Positions 12,188 to 24,291 of a stretch of 64,000 bases of DNA are shown here, piece by piece. Source of the stretch: Chenopodium formosanum (lineage: Eukaryota; Streptophyta; Magnoliopsida; Caryophyllales; Amaranthaceae); assembly GCA_024500155.1 (NCBI GenBank), contig CM044867.1:12785632-12849631 (forward strand), given 5' to 3'. The notes under the pieces are model-generated. The model was given only the letters and a program-made list of their open reading frames with translations. It was not told the DNA's origin and ran no database searches. The translations under genes were made by a program, and so were the position numbers. Every line of letters begins with the position of its first letter. Position 1 is the first letter of the stretch.

Positions 12188-12365
12188 AAAAACCCACCGT
12201 GACACGGTACACATTCCCGTGTCACGGTACGGTACCCCGTCAGACGGTGTACTGTACCGTTACACGGTACACATTCCCGTGCCACGGTACGGTACCCCAT
12301 CAGACGGTTTACTGTACCGTGACACGGTCAATTTTTTTTTTTTTTTTTGAAAAATCCACCGTCTC
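12127..12365. repeat. Palindrome array 1 of B1 leader (20-bp pitch) with poly(T) tracts
   Basis: CCGTGACACGG-type palindromes start at 12197, 12217, 12237, 12257, 12277, 12297 and 12317, exactly 20 bp apart. Three variants rotate through the 60-bp unit: CCGTGACACGG, CCGTGTCACGG or CCGTGCCACGG, and CCGTCAGACGG. Runs of about 33 T (12154-12186) and about 18 T (near 12331-12348) interrupt the array. Copy B2 has the same parts with different T-run lengths and one more unit. Confidence 0.9.
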
Positions 12366-12599
12366 TTGATCGGCATTCTGCGAATAAGGGGAGGATACTA
12401 TCCGACGACACAAAAACAAGACTTCCCTAAAATACGGTGAAAAAGTGGTGCACGATTTAAAAATGTGTGAACACTACATGTAGTGATAGACGCGTGTTTT
12501 GACCGTATAGCTAGACATGACACCAAACTGGACACATAGACCACATACGCACACAGAACCAAAAAAAGGATAGACAGGGCATTTTCCTGGGCACCGTGT

Positions 12600-12706
12600 C
12601 TTGGTGCTGTCTTTCGTGACACGGTACAGTCCACCGTCAAACGGTAGTAAGTACCGTGTCACGGCACTGTTCACCGTGTCACGGCAGACTTGCTGTGACG
12701 CGGTGC
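12600..12706. repeat. Palindrome array 2 of B1 leader
   Basis: Degenerate CCGTG(T/A)CACGG and CCGTCAAACGG units start near 12614, 12634, 12654, 12674 and 12693, again at 19-20 bp. Confidence 0.8.
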
Positions 12707-13227
12707 TCAGTTCCAGGCCTTTTTGTGACATTTTTCCAGATTTTAATCGATTTTATGGTCCGTACTAATTACTAAGTGGAAATAAAAAAAAACCCTCGGT
12801 CATAGATTAGTCCAAGAGCAAAATGAACAAACACATGTGGGTTAGTATCAAATAAACCACGTAGCATTTAGTCACGATGATGCAAAAACGTTCTCAACCT
12901 AAAGTCAAGTTCTATGTTCGACTATGGTCAAGCTTTGGGTGTCAAAAGGGTACCATGGTTATGAGTTTGGACGCGTTAGCAAGGCAGCCTCCCTTGAGGG
13001 TGTATGCCAACGGGCGGCTCCGCGAGTTCGTGATGAAATCGAACTCGACTCCATGGTTTGGGTGGATTTAATAACTTGGATGAACCCTTATTGCCATGAG
13101 CGTTTATAGGTTAATAGAGCTTAAATCCCCCGGGGCTAAGACGTATGTAGAACACATACGGTTTTTCAGAAAAATCGAAGGAAGTCAACTGTGAGAAGAG
13201 AAAATAAGCCACCGGACTGATTTTAGG

Positions 13228-13345
13228 ACTGCCGTGACACGGCAAAAATTCCCGTGTCACGGTACAGTGCACCGTCAGACGGTACATTGTACCGTGACAC
13301 GGCAGACTCTGCCGTTGCGACTCTGCCGTGACACGGCAGTCAGAA
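13228..13345. repeat. Palindrome array 3 of B1 leader
   Basis: GCCGTGACACGGC, CCGTGTCACGG, CCGTCAGACGG and CCGTGACACGG units follow at 20 bp, about 210 bp from the primer site. The equivalent in B2 starts at 59139. Confidence 0.85.
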
Positions 13346-13553
13346 AATCAGACTGGTGCCCTATTTTTCTTCGTACGCAATCAAGTTGTTCAATTTTTCC
13401 TACGGGACAGATCTAAATTCGACGTTAAAACGTCGATTGCTTATGCAAAAATGCCAAATTAATCACAGGAATATTTTTCAAGAATCTTTCAAGTCTCATC
13501 CACTCATCTCGATTAAATACCGATCACTCAAATCGACAAATAACCGAGAATCC

Positions 13554-13571
13554 TCCCCAGTGGAGTCGCCA
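13554..13571 (-). promoter_or_regulatory. B1 primer-binding site (tRNA-Arg type)
   Basis: The minus-strand sequence TGGCGACTCCACTGGGGA lies three bases inside the 5' LTR. It matches the Ogre/Tat-type site attributed to tRNA-Arg and is identical to the sites of B2 (59461-59478) and of family C (35807-35824). Confidence 0.85.
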
Positions 13572-14634
13572 AATTGTAGGCGTCGTTTGAAGTGCGCCTA
13601 CGTAAAAAGCATGGTGTGAATATGCTTGGCACTCATAGGAAGTGGGAATTGACATAACGATTAGGGATAACGATTAGGGACAAGGAAAGTAGGGAGCCGC
13701 CAACAAGTTTTTAAGGAACTTGTAAACCGTTCACGGATCATAAAAGGCAACCACGAAAAGGGACAACGATAGGCAACAACGATTGACCCGTGAAGGTTAC
13801 ACCCCATTCATAATCCATGAGATTACTAACTCCATATAGTTCGGAACCACGAAAGGAGGATCGGGGATGAAGGTACAAAGTGAGTCATGGAGTCACATTC
13901 GCCCGTATTGGCCTCTACTCGATTCTTATATTGAAAAGTATTCATGTGATCTCAAAGGCATACAAACAAAGATTCAATTTGCTCCAAACTATTATTATGC
14001 TAAATTGGTTTAATATTAATGCAACACGTAATTCTAATTATTATTGATCACTTCGATTAAACAACAAGATTAAAAAGGTACCTAAACCGGTTGTCCAAAT
14101 TATCTTATTAAGCGTGATATTCAATTACATATTCCCTTTAACATGTAATATGGTGACCATAATAATAATAGAATAAACATTAATATTGGAAGCAATATAG
14201 CAATAAATCCAACAATATAAAATCGTTAGAATAATAATAGAAATAAAAGGAACATAATTCTTACTTTGATTTTGCTTGCTTGCTACTATAAAAACAATAA
14301 ACGCGTTAGTAACTTCAAGGAAAATAATTAAACAATAATTAAAATGAAATTAAATTAAAGTAAATGAGAATTAATTTGGGGCCAAACCCTCAAACAGTTC
14401 TACCTTTCACACCGTGGCTTAAGGACAGAACCTCGGGTAAAGTATGGACTCCTTGGAGTGCTTAAGGAAGGTATTTTGAAAGAGAAGGGTAGGCTAGTGT
14501 TTAGGCTAGAGCATAGGAGAGAAAAATGAGAGATTATTTGATGCCCCGTACATCAGAAAGGAGGGGTATTTATAAGAAAAAAGTGTTGAGGGAACACACG
14601 GAACCCTAAAATGACAGAAACCCTAAATAGTTTC

Positions 14635-14890
14635 CCGTGAAACGACAAACTGTACCGTGACACGGTAAACTCCACCGTCAGACGGGGAGAGAATCCCGTG
14701 ACACGATGCCCTTTTGAGTGACGCGGGATACTTTTAAACAAACGGGGGAAGAAAAAGCGTTAGGGTTTACACGGAAAAGACACGAACTGTACCCGTGTCA
14801 CATTAGGTTTCCCGTGACACGGGATTTCCTACCGTCAGACGGGAGAGAATCCCGTGACGCGGGAATTCCTGCCGTGGCGCGGGACAGTTT
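14635..14890. repeat. Palindrome array in B1 LTR
   Basis: Two clusters of CCGTGACACGG/CCGTCAGACGG-type palindromes. The first begins at 14635, 14655 and 14675, then about 14696. The second runs from about 14799 to 14890. They occupy the U3 side of the minus-strand TATA box. Confidence 0.85.
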
Positions 14891-15119
14891 TTGTCATTTT
14901 TCCGTCTAAATTCATTTTGAACCCTAATTTCATTCAGCTTTTATATACCGATTGATAATTTCGGGCCATTTTCAGATTTATTAAAAATGGGCTAAAATAA
15001 TTAAAAAGAAATAAATAAAAGCTATGGGCCAAAAATAAATAATAAAAAAGGTTTTGGGCTGGAATTAAAACTATGCTTTTTACTAAACACCAAGACTGAT
15101 CCATGGACTATTCAGAAAT

Positions 15120-15122
15120 ACG
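15120..15122. other. Deletion junction with 3-bp microhomology (ACG)
   Basis: Left of this point the sequence follows the B LTR (compare 61018-61025). Right of it the sequence follows the Athila-type LTR (compare 27666 onward). Both parents have ACG at the crossover and neither LTR is complete, so the two elements were joined by a deletion rather than by insertion. Confidence 0.75.
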
Positions 15123-15280
15123 TTATACAACAATTTGGTTACCTTGATAATTTAGACTATATTAATTAATTAGGAGTAGAAAAACCAGTTTCCCTGTGGA
15201 TCCGACCCTACTTCCCTATCTACTTTAGTTAGAGGATTTAGGTAATACTTTTGATTAGGTGATACGACTTTAGCCTGTCA
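15121..15280 (+). repeat. Family D 5' LTR remnant (last 160 bp)
   Basis: Matches the last 160 bp of the 3' LTR (27667-27826) with few differences and ends in CTGTCA just before the primer site. Confidence 0.92.
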
Positions 15281-15285
15281 AAATT

Positions 15286-15303
15286 TGGCGCCGTTGCCGG
15301 GGA
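15286..15303 (+). promoter_or_regulatory. Family D primer-binding site (tRNA-Asp type)
   Basis: TGGCGCCGTTGCCGGGGA begins five bases after the LTR. This is the standard Athila-lineage site, usually assigned to tRNA-Asp. Confidence 0.85.
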
Positions 15304-15422
15304 AACGGTTTTATTTTTATTTCTAATTGTTTTTATAGTTTAGATTATTTTTCTCTTTTGCCTCAAGGGACATTAGTTCTTTGAGGTAGTACTAATATCT
15401 TTTGTTTTTTAGTTCTTTGTTT

Positions 15423-17842
15423 ATGCCTAGGTGTTCCTGATCAGGTTACATTCCATTCGATCCTGAGATCGAACGCTCGTTTCATAGACAAAAGAATCTT
15501 TACAGGCAGATCTTAGCAGGTTCCGGGAGTAGTAATATTCCTGGAAATCCATTACCTACCTCTAGTTATTAGGAGCATTCTTCTGATTTAGAACTAGAGA
15601 TGGGTACACCACCTCCACCTCGTAAGCTTAGCGATTATTCGCAACCATCGCTGACAGATTTTCCGCATCTTTCTCCTACGCCCGATCTCGAGGGAGTCCA
15701 GTTCGAGATCAAGCCCCAGTTCATAACGATGATAGAAAGAAAGCAATTCAGTGGAGCGAAGGGTGAAGATCCTAATCTTCACATTGCAGATGACTGTCAA
15801 TACTGCAATACTATTAGGCAGAATGGGGTAACGCTGGATCAAATCAGGGAGATTCTTTTTCCCTTTTATTTATGTGGAAAAGCTAAATTATGGTTTAATG
15901 GTTTGAATAGAGCTGCACTTGGTATTACTAACTGGGAGACTCTTGCGTTGAATTTTTATAACAAATATTACCCTGCAGAGAAAACAGCTTTATTAAGAAG
16001 CGCCATCCAGAACTTTGCCCAGGAGACAGATGAAGCATTATATGAAGCTTGGGAAAGATTCAAAGATCTGCAGAGGGAGTGTCCTCACCACAATTTGGCT
16101 AAGTGGCAACTAATTCAAGCTTTTTACAATGGATTAGGAAATGCATCTATCTAGGACAATTTTAGATTCCGCAGCTAGCAGTAGATTTATGAATTTAAAT
16201 GTTGATGATGCAGGTCAGGTTATTGAAGATATGGCAATCCATAATTCCTAATATGGGAATGCTAGAGGTTTTGCTAACAAGGGCAAGCATCATGTTGATT
16301 CAGTCACTCTATTGCAAGCCCAGCTTACTTCTATTTGTCAGAAATTAGATAATCTTACCACTAACAATTCCAATTCTGTTGCTAATGTTTCTGCTGTTGC
16401 TAATAATGCTAATGATGCTTTCTGTGAAAATTGTGGAAGTGTATGTCATTATGAACAAGATTGCAGGAGTTCAATGGAGCAAGTTAATGCTTTCCAAACT
16501 TACAAGCAAAATAACCCATACTCCAATTCCTACAATCCTGGCTACCGGAACCATCCCTACCTATCTTACCGTAGCACTAATGTTCAAAATCCTCCACCTC
16601 CACAACAACCACAACAAGCACCCCCTCCACAGCAGAAATATTACCATCCTCATGCTAATCAGAAACCCCCATCACAACCCCCTACTACATCTTCTGACCC
16701 TGCTTTATCAGAAATTAGGGCAATGCTGACTTATATGCAAAAACATATGGAGAGTAGAGACCAACAGATTGACTCTATTATAGCCCATAATAAAGTCATG
16801 GACACCCAAATTGCCCAATTATCCTCTACCCTTCAATCTCGTCAGCAGGGGGCTTTACCAGCGCAGGGAATGCAACCTACGGATCATGCAAATGCAATCA
16901 CCCTAAGGAGTGGTTCACACTACGATGGGCCCCAAATGCCCAAAGAGGATGAACCTGAATTATCTGACATTGCTAATCCTGATTCCGTTGTACCAATTTC
17001 CCCTGCAAGGCTGCAGGGTAAAATTCCTGATGCTAATATTTTTTATGATTCTTTGCAGGGTACAACCCCAGGGAAGGACGCACCCCAGGAGAAGAGTAGG
17101 GAAGCACCACCAGTTATCAAGCTACCTTTTCCCAACCGTCACTTGAAGACTAAGTTGGATAAACAGTTTGGTAAGTTTTTGGAGGTTGTTAAAAATTTGC
17201 AGGTAACAGTTCCTTTCACAGAACTTATTACTCAGGTTCCTGCATATGCTAAATTTATGAAAGACATTCTGACTAGGAAAAGGGCCTTTAATGAGGTAGA
17301 AACCGTAGCATTCACTAAGGAATGTAGTGCACTTTTACAGAATAAATCCCCTCCTAAATTAAAGGATCCCGGTAGTTTTTCTATCCCCTGTCATATTGGT
17401 AATGTCTTCATTGATAAAGCATTATGTGATCTAGGTGCTTCTGTTAGTGTAATGCCATCGTCTGTTTGTGCTAAATTAAATATGGGTGATTTAAAAGTTA
17501 CTAATATAACATTGCAAATGGCAGACCGTTCTGTTAAATACCCCTTAGGTATTTTAGAGGATGTACCTGTTAGAGTCGGTAAATTTTTTATCCCCGTTGA
17601 TTTTGTTGTTCTAGACATGGCTGAGGACACGCAAATTCCCATTATATTAGGTAGACCTTTTCTCCATACTGCAGGAGCCATTATTGATGTCAAAAATGGT
17701 AAACTAACCCTTTCTGTAGGCGACGATAATATCACATTTAATTTAGGGAAAGTTTTGAAAGGTCCAATGCTTGAAGAAAATTGTTATCTAATTGATGTGC
17801 TTGATATAATGGATGATATTTGTGAGGAAAGCTTACCACAGG
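15423..17842 (+). pseudogene. gag-pro: Family D gag-protease
   Basis: The frame starts at the ATG at 15423 and carries a TGA at 15438 and a TAG at 15570. Gag continues through 15600-16147 (LWFNGLNRAALGI, FYNKYYPAEKT). A 4-bp tandem duplication (ATCT, about 16147-16154) shifts the frame and a TAA follows at 16249. From 16252 it is open again: glutamine/proline-rich C-terminus, zinc knuckle CENCGSVCHYEQDC near 16424-16465, and aspartic protease DLGASVSVMPS at 17428-17460 followed by ILGRPFLHTAGA. At 17842 a solo LTR interrupts the gene; reading continues after the second ACAGG at 20647. The product would have packaged element RNA and cut the polyprotein. Confidence 0.9.
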
Positions 17843-20646
17843 TGTAATCCCCCATATTTTTTTTAGAATAAATTATTATATTTCTTTATATTTAAATAAA
17901 TATTTTACTTTGTTTTCATTAAATAAAATTATTATATGCAAAATTTATTTTAACTTTTATTAAGCACCAATATAATTGAAATCCTTATTATAAGTGGTGT
18001 TGTAGCCCAAATTTGAATAAAGAGAGCCTAAACTTTTATTCAAACCCAAATACAATTCCCACTCCCACTTGATTTTGAAGATCAAGCCCACAAAATATAT
18101 AAAACTCAAAACCCTTATTTCCCCTCACTTTCTTTCCTCTTCTTCACGTCCTCACAAGAGAAAAAAAAAAACAAAACAAAACAAAACTTGAAGCTGCTCA
18201 CTGTTGCTGCCCCGAAGCAACCGTGCTCACCGGCCGCCTGCACCTCCGGCCACCCTGCTGACCGCCGCAACACCGCCGCCCAGCCACCTTGCTGCCGTTT
18301 GCCCTCTTCTTCCTTTATTTCTTTTTATTGTTTTATTATCTTATTTAATTGTTTAAAAGTTTTAAGCTTTAATTAAAATTCTTGTTCTAAATTATATTAT
18401 TATGGTTTGATAGTATGTTTAGATTATAAAAGATTATAAATTTATGGACTTTGTATATCTAAATTATTAAATAAAATTTCAGATTATGTATTTTGTATAT
18501 TTTAGGGCTTAAAACATTGATTTTTCATGTTTTAGGGCTTGAAAACGTGTTAAGCAAGTTAATTAGAAATACTATGATTTCATAATTGTAAAACAATTTT
18601 ACAATTAAAATTAATTTTCAGATTATATATCTTGTGAAATTGGACTTTTAGGTTGTTTATTTAAAGGATTTTAAGGTTTTAAAGTGAAATATACTATTAT
18701 AGCTATTGAATTATGTATTTAGATCTTTAAAAGTTTGAAGTTTGCAATTTAATTTATTTTTTCGGATTTTATATTATCTGATTTTTATTGGTTTGAGCTA
18801 ATAATAAAGGTTTAGAATGCTTTAATATCTTTTAAACAACTATTTATGCAATGTGATAGGTATAGACTATTTGAATTGCAAAAACTATTAATAAAACAAA
18901 TTTTCAGCATGTATTAGTAAGTTAAAGTTGCTGTAATTTATTATTAAACACTATATTTTCATGATTTTAACACCTAAACTTGTAGTTGGGATGTTGTACT
19001 ATTAGTTTTGGCTACTTGGATTAATTTAAGGACTTTATTTTAATGGTTTGAGAGGTTTTTAAATACTTTAGTATTGCTGTAATTTTAATTGCTTTGGTAT
19101 TGATTTATTCTTTATTATTTGGTTTAGGAGAGGACTTTGTAGAAGGTGATTTCTAGTCTTTAAAGTGGCCAATCGAATTGTTTACTCAAGGTACGTACAA
19201 GTTACAAAACCTTGCTTTTAGGTGCATGTTTAAGGATGGATCGAGAACTTAGTACCATGTCTAGGGATGACCGGGTTAAATTGTTTGGTTATACATTGTG
19301 AATTTCATTTGATGTGCATTATTTATTGTTGCAATTATTGGTTATGTACTAATTATGCAAGGTGTGCTTAGAGGCAAAGGTATGTGATTGGTGAAATGAT
19401 TCAATTATTACTCATTCATGATTTAATGAAATAGGATGAGTAAAGGAATGGTTCATGTCTTATTAAGAGTTTGGGGTGCCTTATGCACTCAAGGTGTTTA
19501 TACACCGAGGTAGTAAAGGAATAAATAATAAATGTTGCTTGCCACTAATAAATCAAGAATTGAAATTGAAAAGTTGTTTTACTTGATTGAATTGATATTG
19601 GATTGATTGAATTGTTATGCATGTGAGTCATCACCAAGTCTAAACCTGTAAATCACGTAAAGTGCAAGATGGATGAGCAATAAAACTCTGGATTGGTGCA
19701 CTTCTGGAGTAATGACAATCAGGGGTTGGGGTACATGGGGTATTAGCCGTGTACTTTTCTCGAGGCCGTCTGATCTACGAGTCTCTTATTTCAAATACTT
19801 TTTCGAAAATAGGAGTTAGGTGAGATCTCATACTAACTACGGTCACGGAGTCGCGTCCGTGGTCGTTGGATGTTTATTGATGTTTCCGAAAGGAGGCATG
19901 GGGTTTTTCTTTATTGATGTTCCAATGGGACATGGGTTGGACAACCTTGTCTATTGCTAAATCCAATGAATAAATTGAAATGAGTTAGCTACTATTAGCT
20001 AGTGGAGTCTTAATAAATTAAATAATCGAGTCGTGTGTTGAGTTTGTGATTTAATTATGCGTATGATTGATTATTAGTAGCATGTTAAGTACTTCCTTAT
20101 TTTACTTTGCAGCTTGTATGTACTCAGCTTTGCTGATTGCGTGCTTTTGTGTGTGTGTCCTTCTTTGGTCATGGCCTTCGCCTTCAAATGACCCTGTGAC
20201 GATCCAATTTTTACACTTGTAATATTGGGGAGCAGAATAACCACAGGTTCTCTCACATGCAGCATTCATCAGGGTTGTGGGGTCTTGAGTAGAGAGTTGG
20301 TTGCTTATTTTCGCGTTTCTTGCAAGTTTAATTTTATTTAACTCGATTTTATTTGACACTATTTCTCTTGGTTTAAGTTTGTTTTAACTCTGAATTTTAA
20401 TTACTTACTTTTACTTTTAGGTTTTGATTAAGGGCCTTAAAGGTTCCAACTTGTAATACTTATTTTGATTTAAAATACTTTGCTTTGAGGTTTATTTAAA
20501 ACTGTTTTGGTTTTCCGCTGCTAACTTCTGAGATAGCCTTAACGTTTGAACACGTGGCGGTAGCATACCAGTAATTCTCTTGGATTTTTTCAGGTTATTT
20601 ACAGGTTTCTCACAGGTTTTTAAGAGAGAATTATTGGGGTGTTACA
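17843..20646 (+). mobile_element. Family E solo LTR, copy E1
   Basis: The 2804-bp block has TGTAATCCCCC...GGTGTTACA ends and a perfect 5-bp TSD, ACAGG (17838-17842 and 20647-20651). It has no gag or pol motif. It is homologous end to end, with sizeable divergence, to the inverted copy at 30301-32762. TATATAAA at 18096-18103 is a plausible LTR promoter. Length and structure fit a solo LTR of a Ty3/gypsy element with very long LTRs, as in chromoviruses of the Tekay type; the lineage is a guess. The short frame near 18188-18376 has no domain. Confidence 0.85.
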
Positions 20647-23600
20647 ACAGGTTCTTGCAAGGGACCCCTTGGAGGAAATTCTTTGTGGAAATTTGTCTGC
20701 AGGTGACATGAGCGTATGGAGCAAGGAGGTGGATGATATAGAAAGAGCTCTTGCCACCGAGGAATTTGATCTTAATAATTGTGTGAAGGTAGTAAATTTG
20801 GTTCAGGAATCAAAACCTGCAGAGGTGAAGAAACCTGAACTAAAACCTCTCCCTTCCCATTTAAAATATGTTTTCCTTGATGAGCAGGAATTGTACCCTG
20901 TGATCATTAGTACTGCACTGGAAGACCCACAAATTTCCCAACTTCTAGAGGTTCTCCGAACCCACAAAAGGGCAATAGGGTACAGTATTGATGATCTCAA
21001 GGGTATAAGCCCTGATTTTTGTATGCACAGGATACACTAAGAGGACAATTATAAGCCCTGCGTTCAACCCCAGAGGAGGTTGAATCCTAATATGCAAGAG
21101 GTAGTCAAGAAAGAGGTTATGAAGTTACTTGATGCAGGTATCATCTATCCTATTTCTGACTCTAAATGGGTAAGTCCTGTACAGGTGGTTCCTAAAAAAA
21201 GGTGGGATGACTGTCGTTAAAAATGAATTAATTCCCACTAGAACTGTTACAGGGTGGCGTATGTGCATTGACTATCGTAGATTAAATATCGCCACTAAAA
21301 AGGACCACTTCCCTCTCCCCTTTATTGATCAAATGCTTGAGAGGTTAGCAAATCATAAGTTCTTTTGCTATTTGGATGGGTATTCGGGATTTTTCCAAAT
21401 CCCGATCCACCCTGACGACCAGGAAAAGACTACATTTACATGCCCTTATGGCACTTTTGCATATCGTAGAATGCCTTTTGGTTTATGTAATGCACGTGCT
21501 ACATTTCAACGTTGCATGATGAGTATCTTTTCTGAGTTCATAGAGTCTATCATGGAAGTATTTATGGATGATTTTAGTGTTTATGGTTCTTCATTTGATG
21601 CATGTCTGATTAACCTTGCTAATATCTTGAAAAGATTTGAAGAATGCAACTTGGTTTTAAATTGGGAGAAATGTCACTTCATGGTGACAGAGGGAGCAGT
21701 CTTGGGTCATATTGTATCTGATAAGGGCATACAGGTGGACAAAGCTAAGATTTCAGTGATTGAGCAATTACCTCCCCCAGCTAATGTTAAGGGAGTTAGG
21801 AGTTTCTTGGGTCATGCGGGGTTTTATCGCCGTTTTATCAAAGATTTTTCAAAAATTGCTAAACCACTAACTCAGCTTCTGCTTAAAGATGCCCCTTTTG
21901 TTTTTACTGACGAGTGTCTTGAGGCTTTTGACAGGATTAAGCTGGCTTTGATATCGGCACCCATTGTATGTGCTCCCGATTGGAATCTTTCATTCGAGAT
22001 TATGTGCGATGCAAGTGACTATGCTCTAGGAGCCGTGCTTGGACAAAGGAAGGATAAAGTTTTGCATGTTATTTATTATGCAAGAAAAACTTTAGATGAA
22101 GCCCAAGTCAACTACGCCACCACGGAAAAGGAGTTTCTTGCTGTGATATATGCTTTAGAAAAATTTAGATCATATCTTGTTGGTTCTAAAGTCATTGTTT
22201 TTACTGACCATGCAGCTTTGAAATATCTAATAGCCAAGGCGGAATCCAAGTCAAGGCTACTCCGGTGGGTTCTGCTGCTCCAAGATTTCAATATAAAGAT
22301 ACGAGACAAAAAGGGAGCAGAGAACGTAGTGGCAGATCACTTGTCACGTATCAGGTATGATGAGGGTAAGGATTTTCTTCCTATAGATGATTCGTTCCCC
22401 GATGACAACCTGTATGCAGTAGTAGAGAATCACCCTTGGTATGCAGATTTTGCTAATTATTTGGTGGGCGGTACTTTACCTCATGACTTGTCCTACCAAC
22501 AGAAAAAGAAATTCCTTTCTGATGTTAAACATTATTTTTGGGATGATCCTTTTTTGTTTCGTGAGTGTGCAGATGGATTATTTCGCAGGTGTGTTCCCGA
22601 ATGGGAAGTTCACGACGTCCTTACTAGTTGCCACACTTCAGCCTACGGTGGACATCACGACCCCTCCAGAACGGTGGCCAAGATTAACGAGTCAGGCTTC
22701 TTTTGGCCTACCATGTTTAAAGACGCTAACACTTTTGTGCAGGCTTGTGACTCTTGCCAGAGGACTGGCAACATTTCGCGGAGGCATGAGATGCCCCAAA
22801 CTGGGATACTTGAAGTTGAAATATTTGACGTTTGGGGGATCGATTATATGGGGCCGTTCCCATCTTCCAATGGGAATTGTTACATACTTGTAGCCGTAGA
22901 TTATGTGTTCAAATGGGTCGAAGCCATAGCATCACCAACAAATGACTCCAAGGTAGTCATCAAGCTATTCAAGAAAATCATATTTCCCAGGTTTGGTGTC
23001 CCACGAGCCATTATTAGTGATGGGGGTTCCCACTTCCATGAGAGACAACTGGACAACTTACTTAGGAAGTATGGTGTGTATCATAGAACCGGGCTTAGTT
23101 ACCATCCCCAAACTAGCGGTCAAGTTGAGGTCTTTAATAGAGAAATCAAGGCGATTCTAGAGAAGGTAGTAGCCAAGTCTAGGAAGGATTGGAGTATGAA
23201 GTTAGATGACACACTTTGGGCATACCGAACGGCATTCAAGACACCGATTGGTACTTCACCTTATAGGCTAGTTTATGGTAAGGCATGTCATCTTCCCGTA
23301 GAATTGGAGTACAAAGCTTTTTGGGCAATCAAGGAGCTTAACATGGATTCTAAGGCCGCGGGCAAGAAGAGACTTCTCCAACTCAATGAGTTGGATGAGT
23401 TTAGATTGTCGGCATATGACAATGCACGCATCTACAAGGAGAAGACCAAGAAGTGGCATGACAAGAGGATCCTACCAAAAGAGTTTACACCGGGTGATAA
23501 GGTTCTTCTCTTTAACTCTAGATTAAAAATTTTTCCAGGAAAGTTGAAATCTAGGTGGTCCGGTCCCTTCACTGTCACAAAGGTGAACAAATTTGGTTCG

Positions 23601-23723
23601 GTGGAGTTGGTGAATAACAAAGGTGAAGAGTTCAAGGTCAATGGCCAAAGATTAAAAGTGTATCATGATGGTGCTACTATTAGGGATGTGGAGGAGACTC
23701 TCCTAACTCCACTTCCTAAATGA
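20647..23723 (+). pseudogene. pol: Family D RT-RNase H-integrase
   Basis: Continues the protease frame after the solo LTR. A TAA at 21038-21040 and a one-base shift in the A7 run at 21194-21200 break it; from 21207 to 23723 it is open for 838 codons. RT shows CIDYRRLN, YLDGYSGFFQIPI and FMDDFSVYG (about 21565). RNase H shows CDASDYALGAVLGQ (about 22005) and TDHAALKYL. Integrase shows an HHCC zinc region (CHTSAYGGHH ... CDSCQRTG), then D in DYMGPF, D in SDGGSHF and E in QTSGQVEVFNRE (about 23130). A C-terminal chromatin-facing region ends LLTPLPK. The C-terminal two thirds keep all catalytic residues. Confidence 0.93.
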
Positions 23724-23757
23724 GCTCAAAGGAGGTAAGAAGGTCGCGCGGGCTTAA

Positions 23758-24049
23758 AATTGGCCTGGCCGGGCGGATCTTCGCCTGACCGGGTGCGAGA
23801 ACAAGCCTCGGAATTGAGGAAAAATCGCCCGATCGGGCAAGCACACGTCCGATCGGGCGCGAGAAAAGGAGATTGAGACATACACAATCGCCCGACCGGG
23901 CCCATCACCGCCCGGCCGGGCGCGAGAAAAAGGAAGCAGGGGCTTCTAGATCGCCCGACCGGGCCCATCACCGCCCGGCCGGGCACGAGCAATAAAAAAA
24001 CTCCCATTGAAGATCGCCCGACCGGGCTAATGGCCGCCCGGCCGGGCGC
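23758..24049. repeat. Palindrome array of family D between pol and extra ORF
   Basis: Five units of about 61-63 bp each hold a pair of palindromes exactly 20 bp apart: 23762/23782, 23826/23846, 23889/23909, 23952/23972 and 24015/24035. The pair is CGCCCGACCGGGC-type then CGCCCGGCCGGGCG-type. The array fills most of the gap between the integrase stop and the next ORF. A pyrimidine-rich stretch (about 24050-24250) then leads to the ATG at 24292. Confidence 0.92.
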
Positions 24050-24291
24050 GTCTTCATTCCCCGTCTCTTTTTCTTCTTTCTCTTTCTTTTTTTTTCGTCA
24101 TTCCTTCCTTAACTCTTTCACTTCTTCTCTCTAAAACTCTTATTTCCTCTGACTTCTCTCTAAGTTTTCTCCTCCAATTCTCATCCAAATTCAGAAATTT
24201 TTACACATTCTTACTCCTCTCTTCATTCTCTACGTTCCCACATCAAAAATTTCCGAATTCCACAAAATTTATTTTTGACCACTACCCAAAA

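Larger units (their letters stand above)
11656..13553 (-). other. B1 5' leader between primer site and gag
   Basis: This is a noncoding leader of about 1.9 kb, collinear with 57516-59460 of copy B2. It holds three palindrome arrays and poly(T) runs, listed separately. The short frames inside it (for example across 12877-13071) are also present in B2 but show no domain. I regard them as chance frames. Confidence 0.7.
1..15122 (-). mobile_element. Family B non-autonomous Ty3/gypsy element, copy B1 (partial)
   Basis: This element reads right to left. Its 5' LTR is at 13575-15122 and its Gag gene ends near 255. The 3' part and 3' LTR lie off the left edge. Apart from the copia insertion it is collinear and nearly identical with copy B2: base 1 matches about 56140. 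Only Gag is encoded; no protease, RT or integrase motif occurs. The tRNA-Arg-type primer site places it with Tat-lineage elements. It is broken in two ways: a copia element splits gag at 703/10978, and the last ~120 bp of its LTR are missing at the junction with the Athila-type element. Confidence 0.85.
13575..15122 (-). repeat. B1 5' LTR, truncated
   Basis: On the plus strand it begins TGTAGGCGTCG and runs 1548 bp before homology to the B2 LTRs (about 1668 bp) stops at 15122. The missing ~120 bp include the U3 terminus. A TATAAATA box on the minus strand lies at 14567-14574. A palindrome array (14635-14890) sits about 60 bp upstream of that box. Confidence 0.9.

Noticed and set aside
16379..16729. 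Secondary plus-strand frame overlapping the Athila gag
   Set aside because: Shadow of the gag frame, which carries the zinc knuckle.
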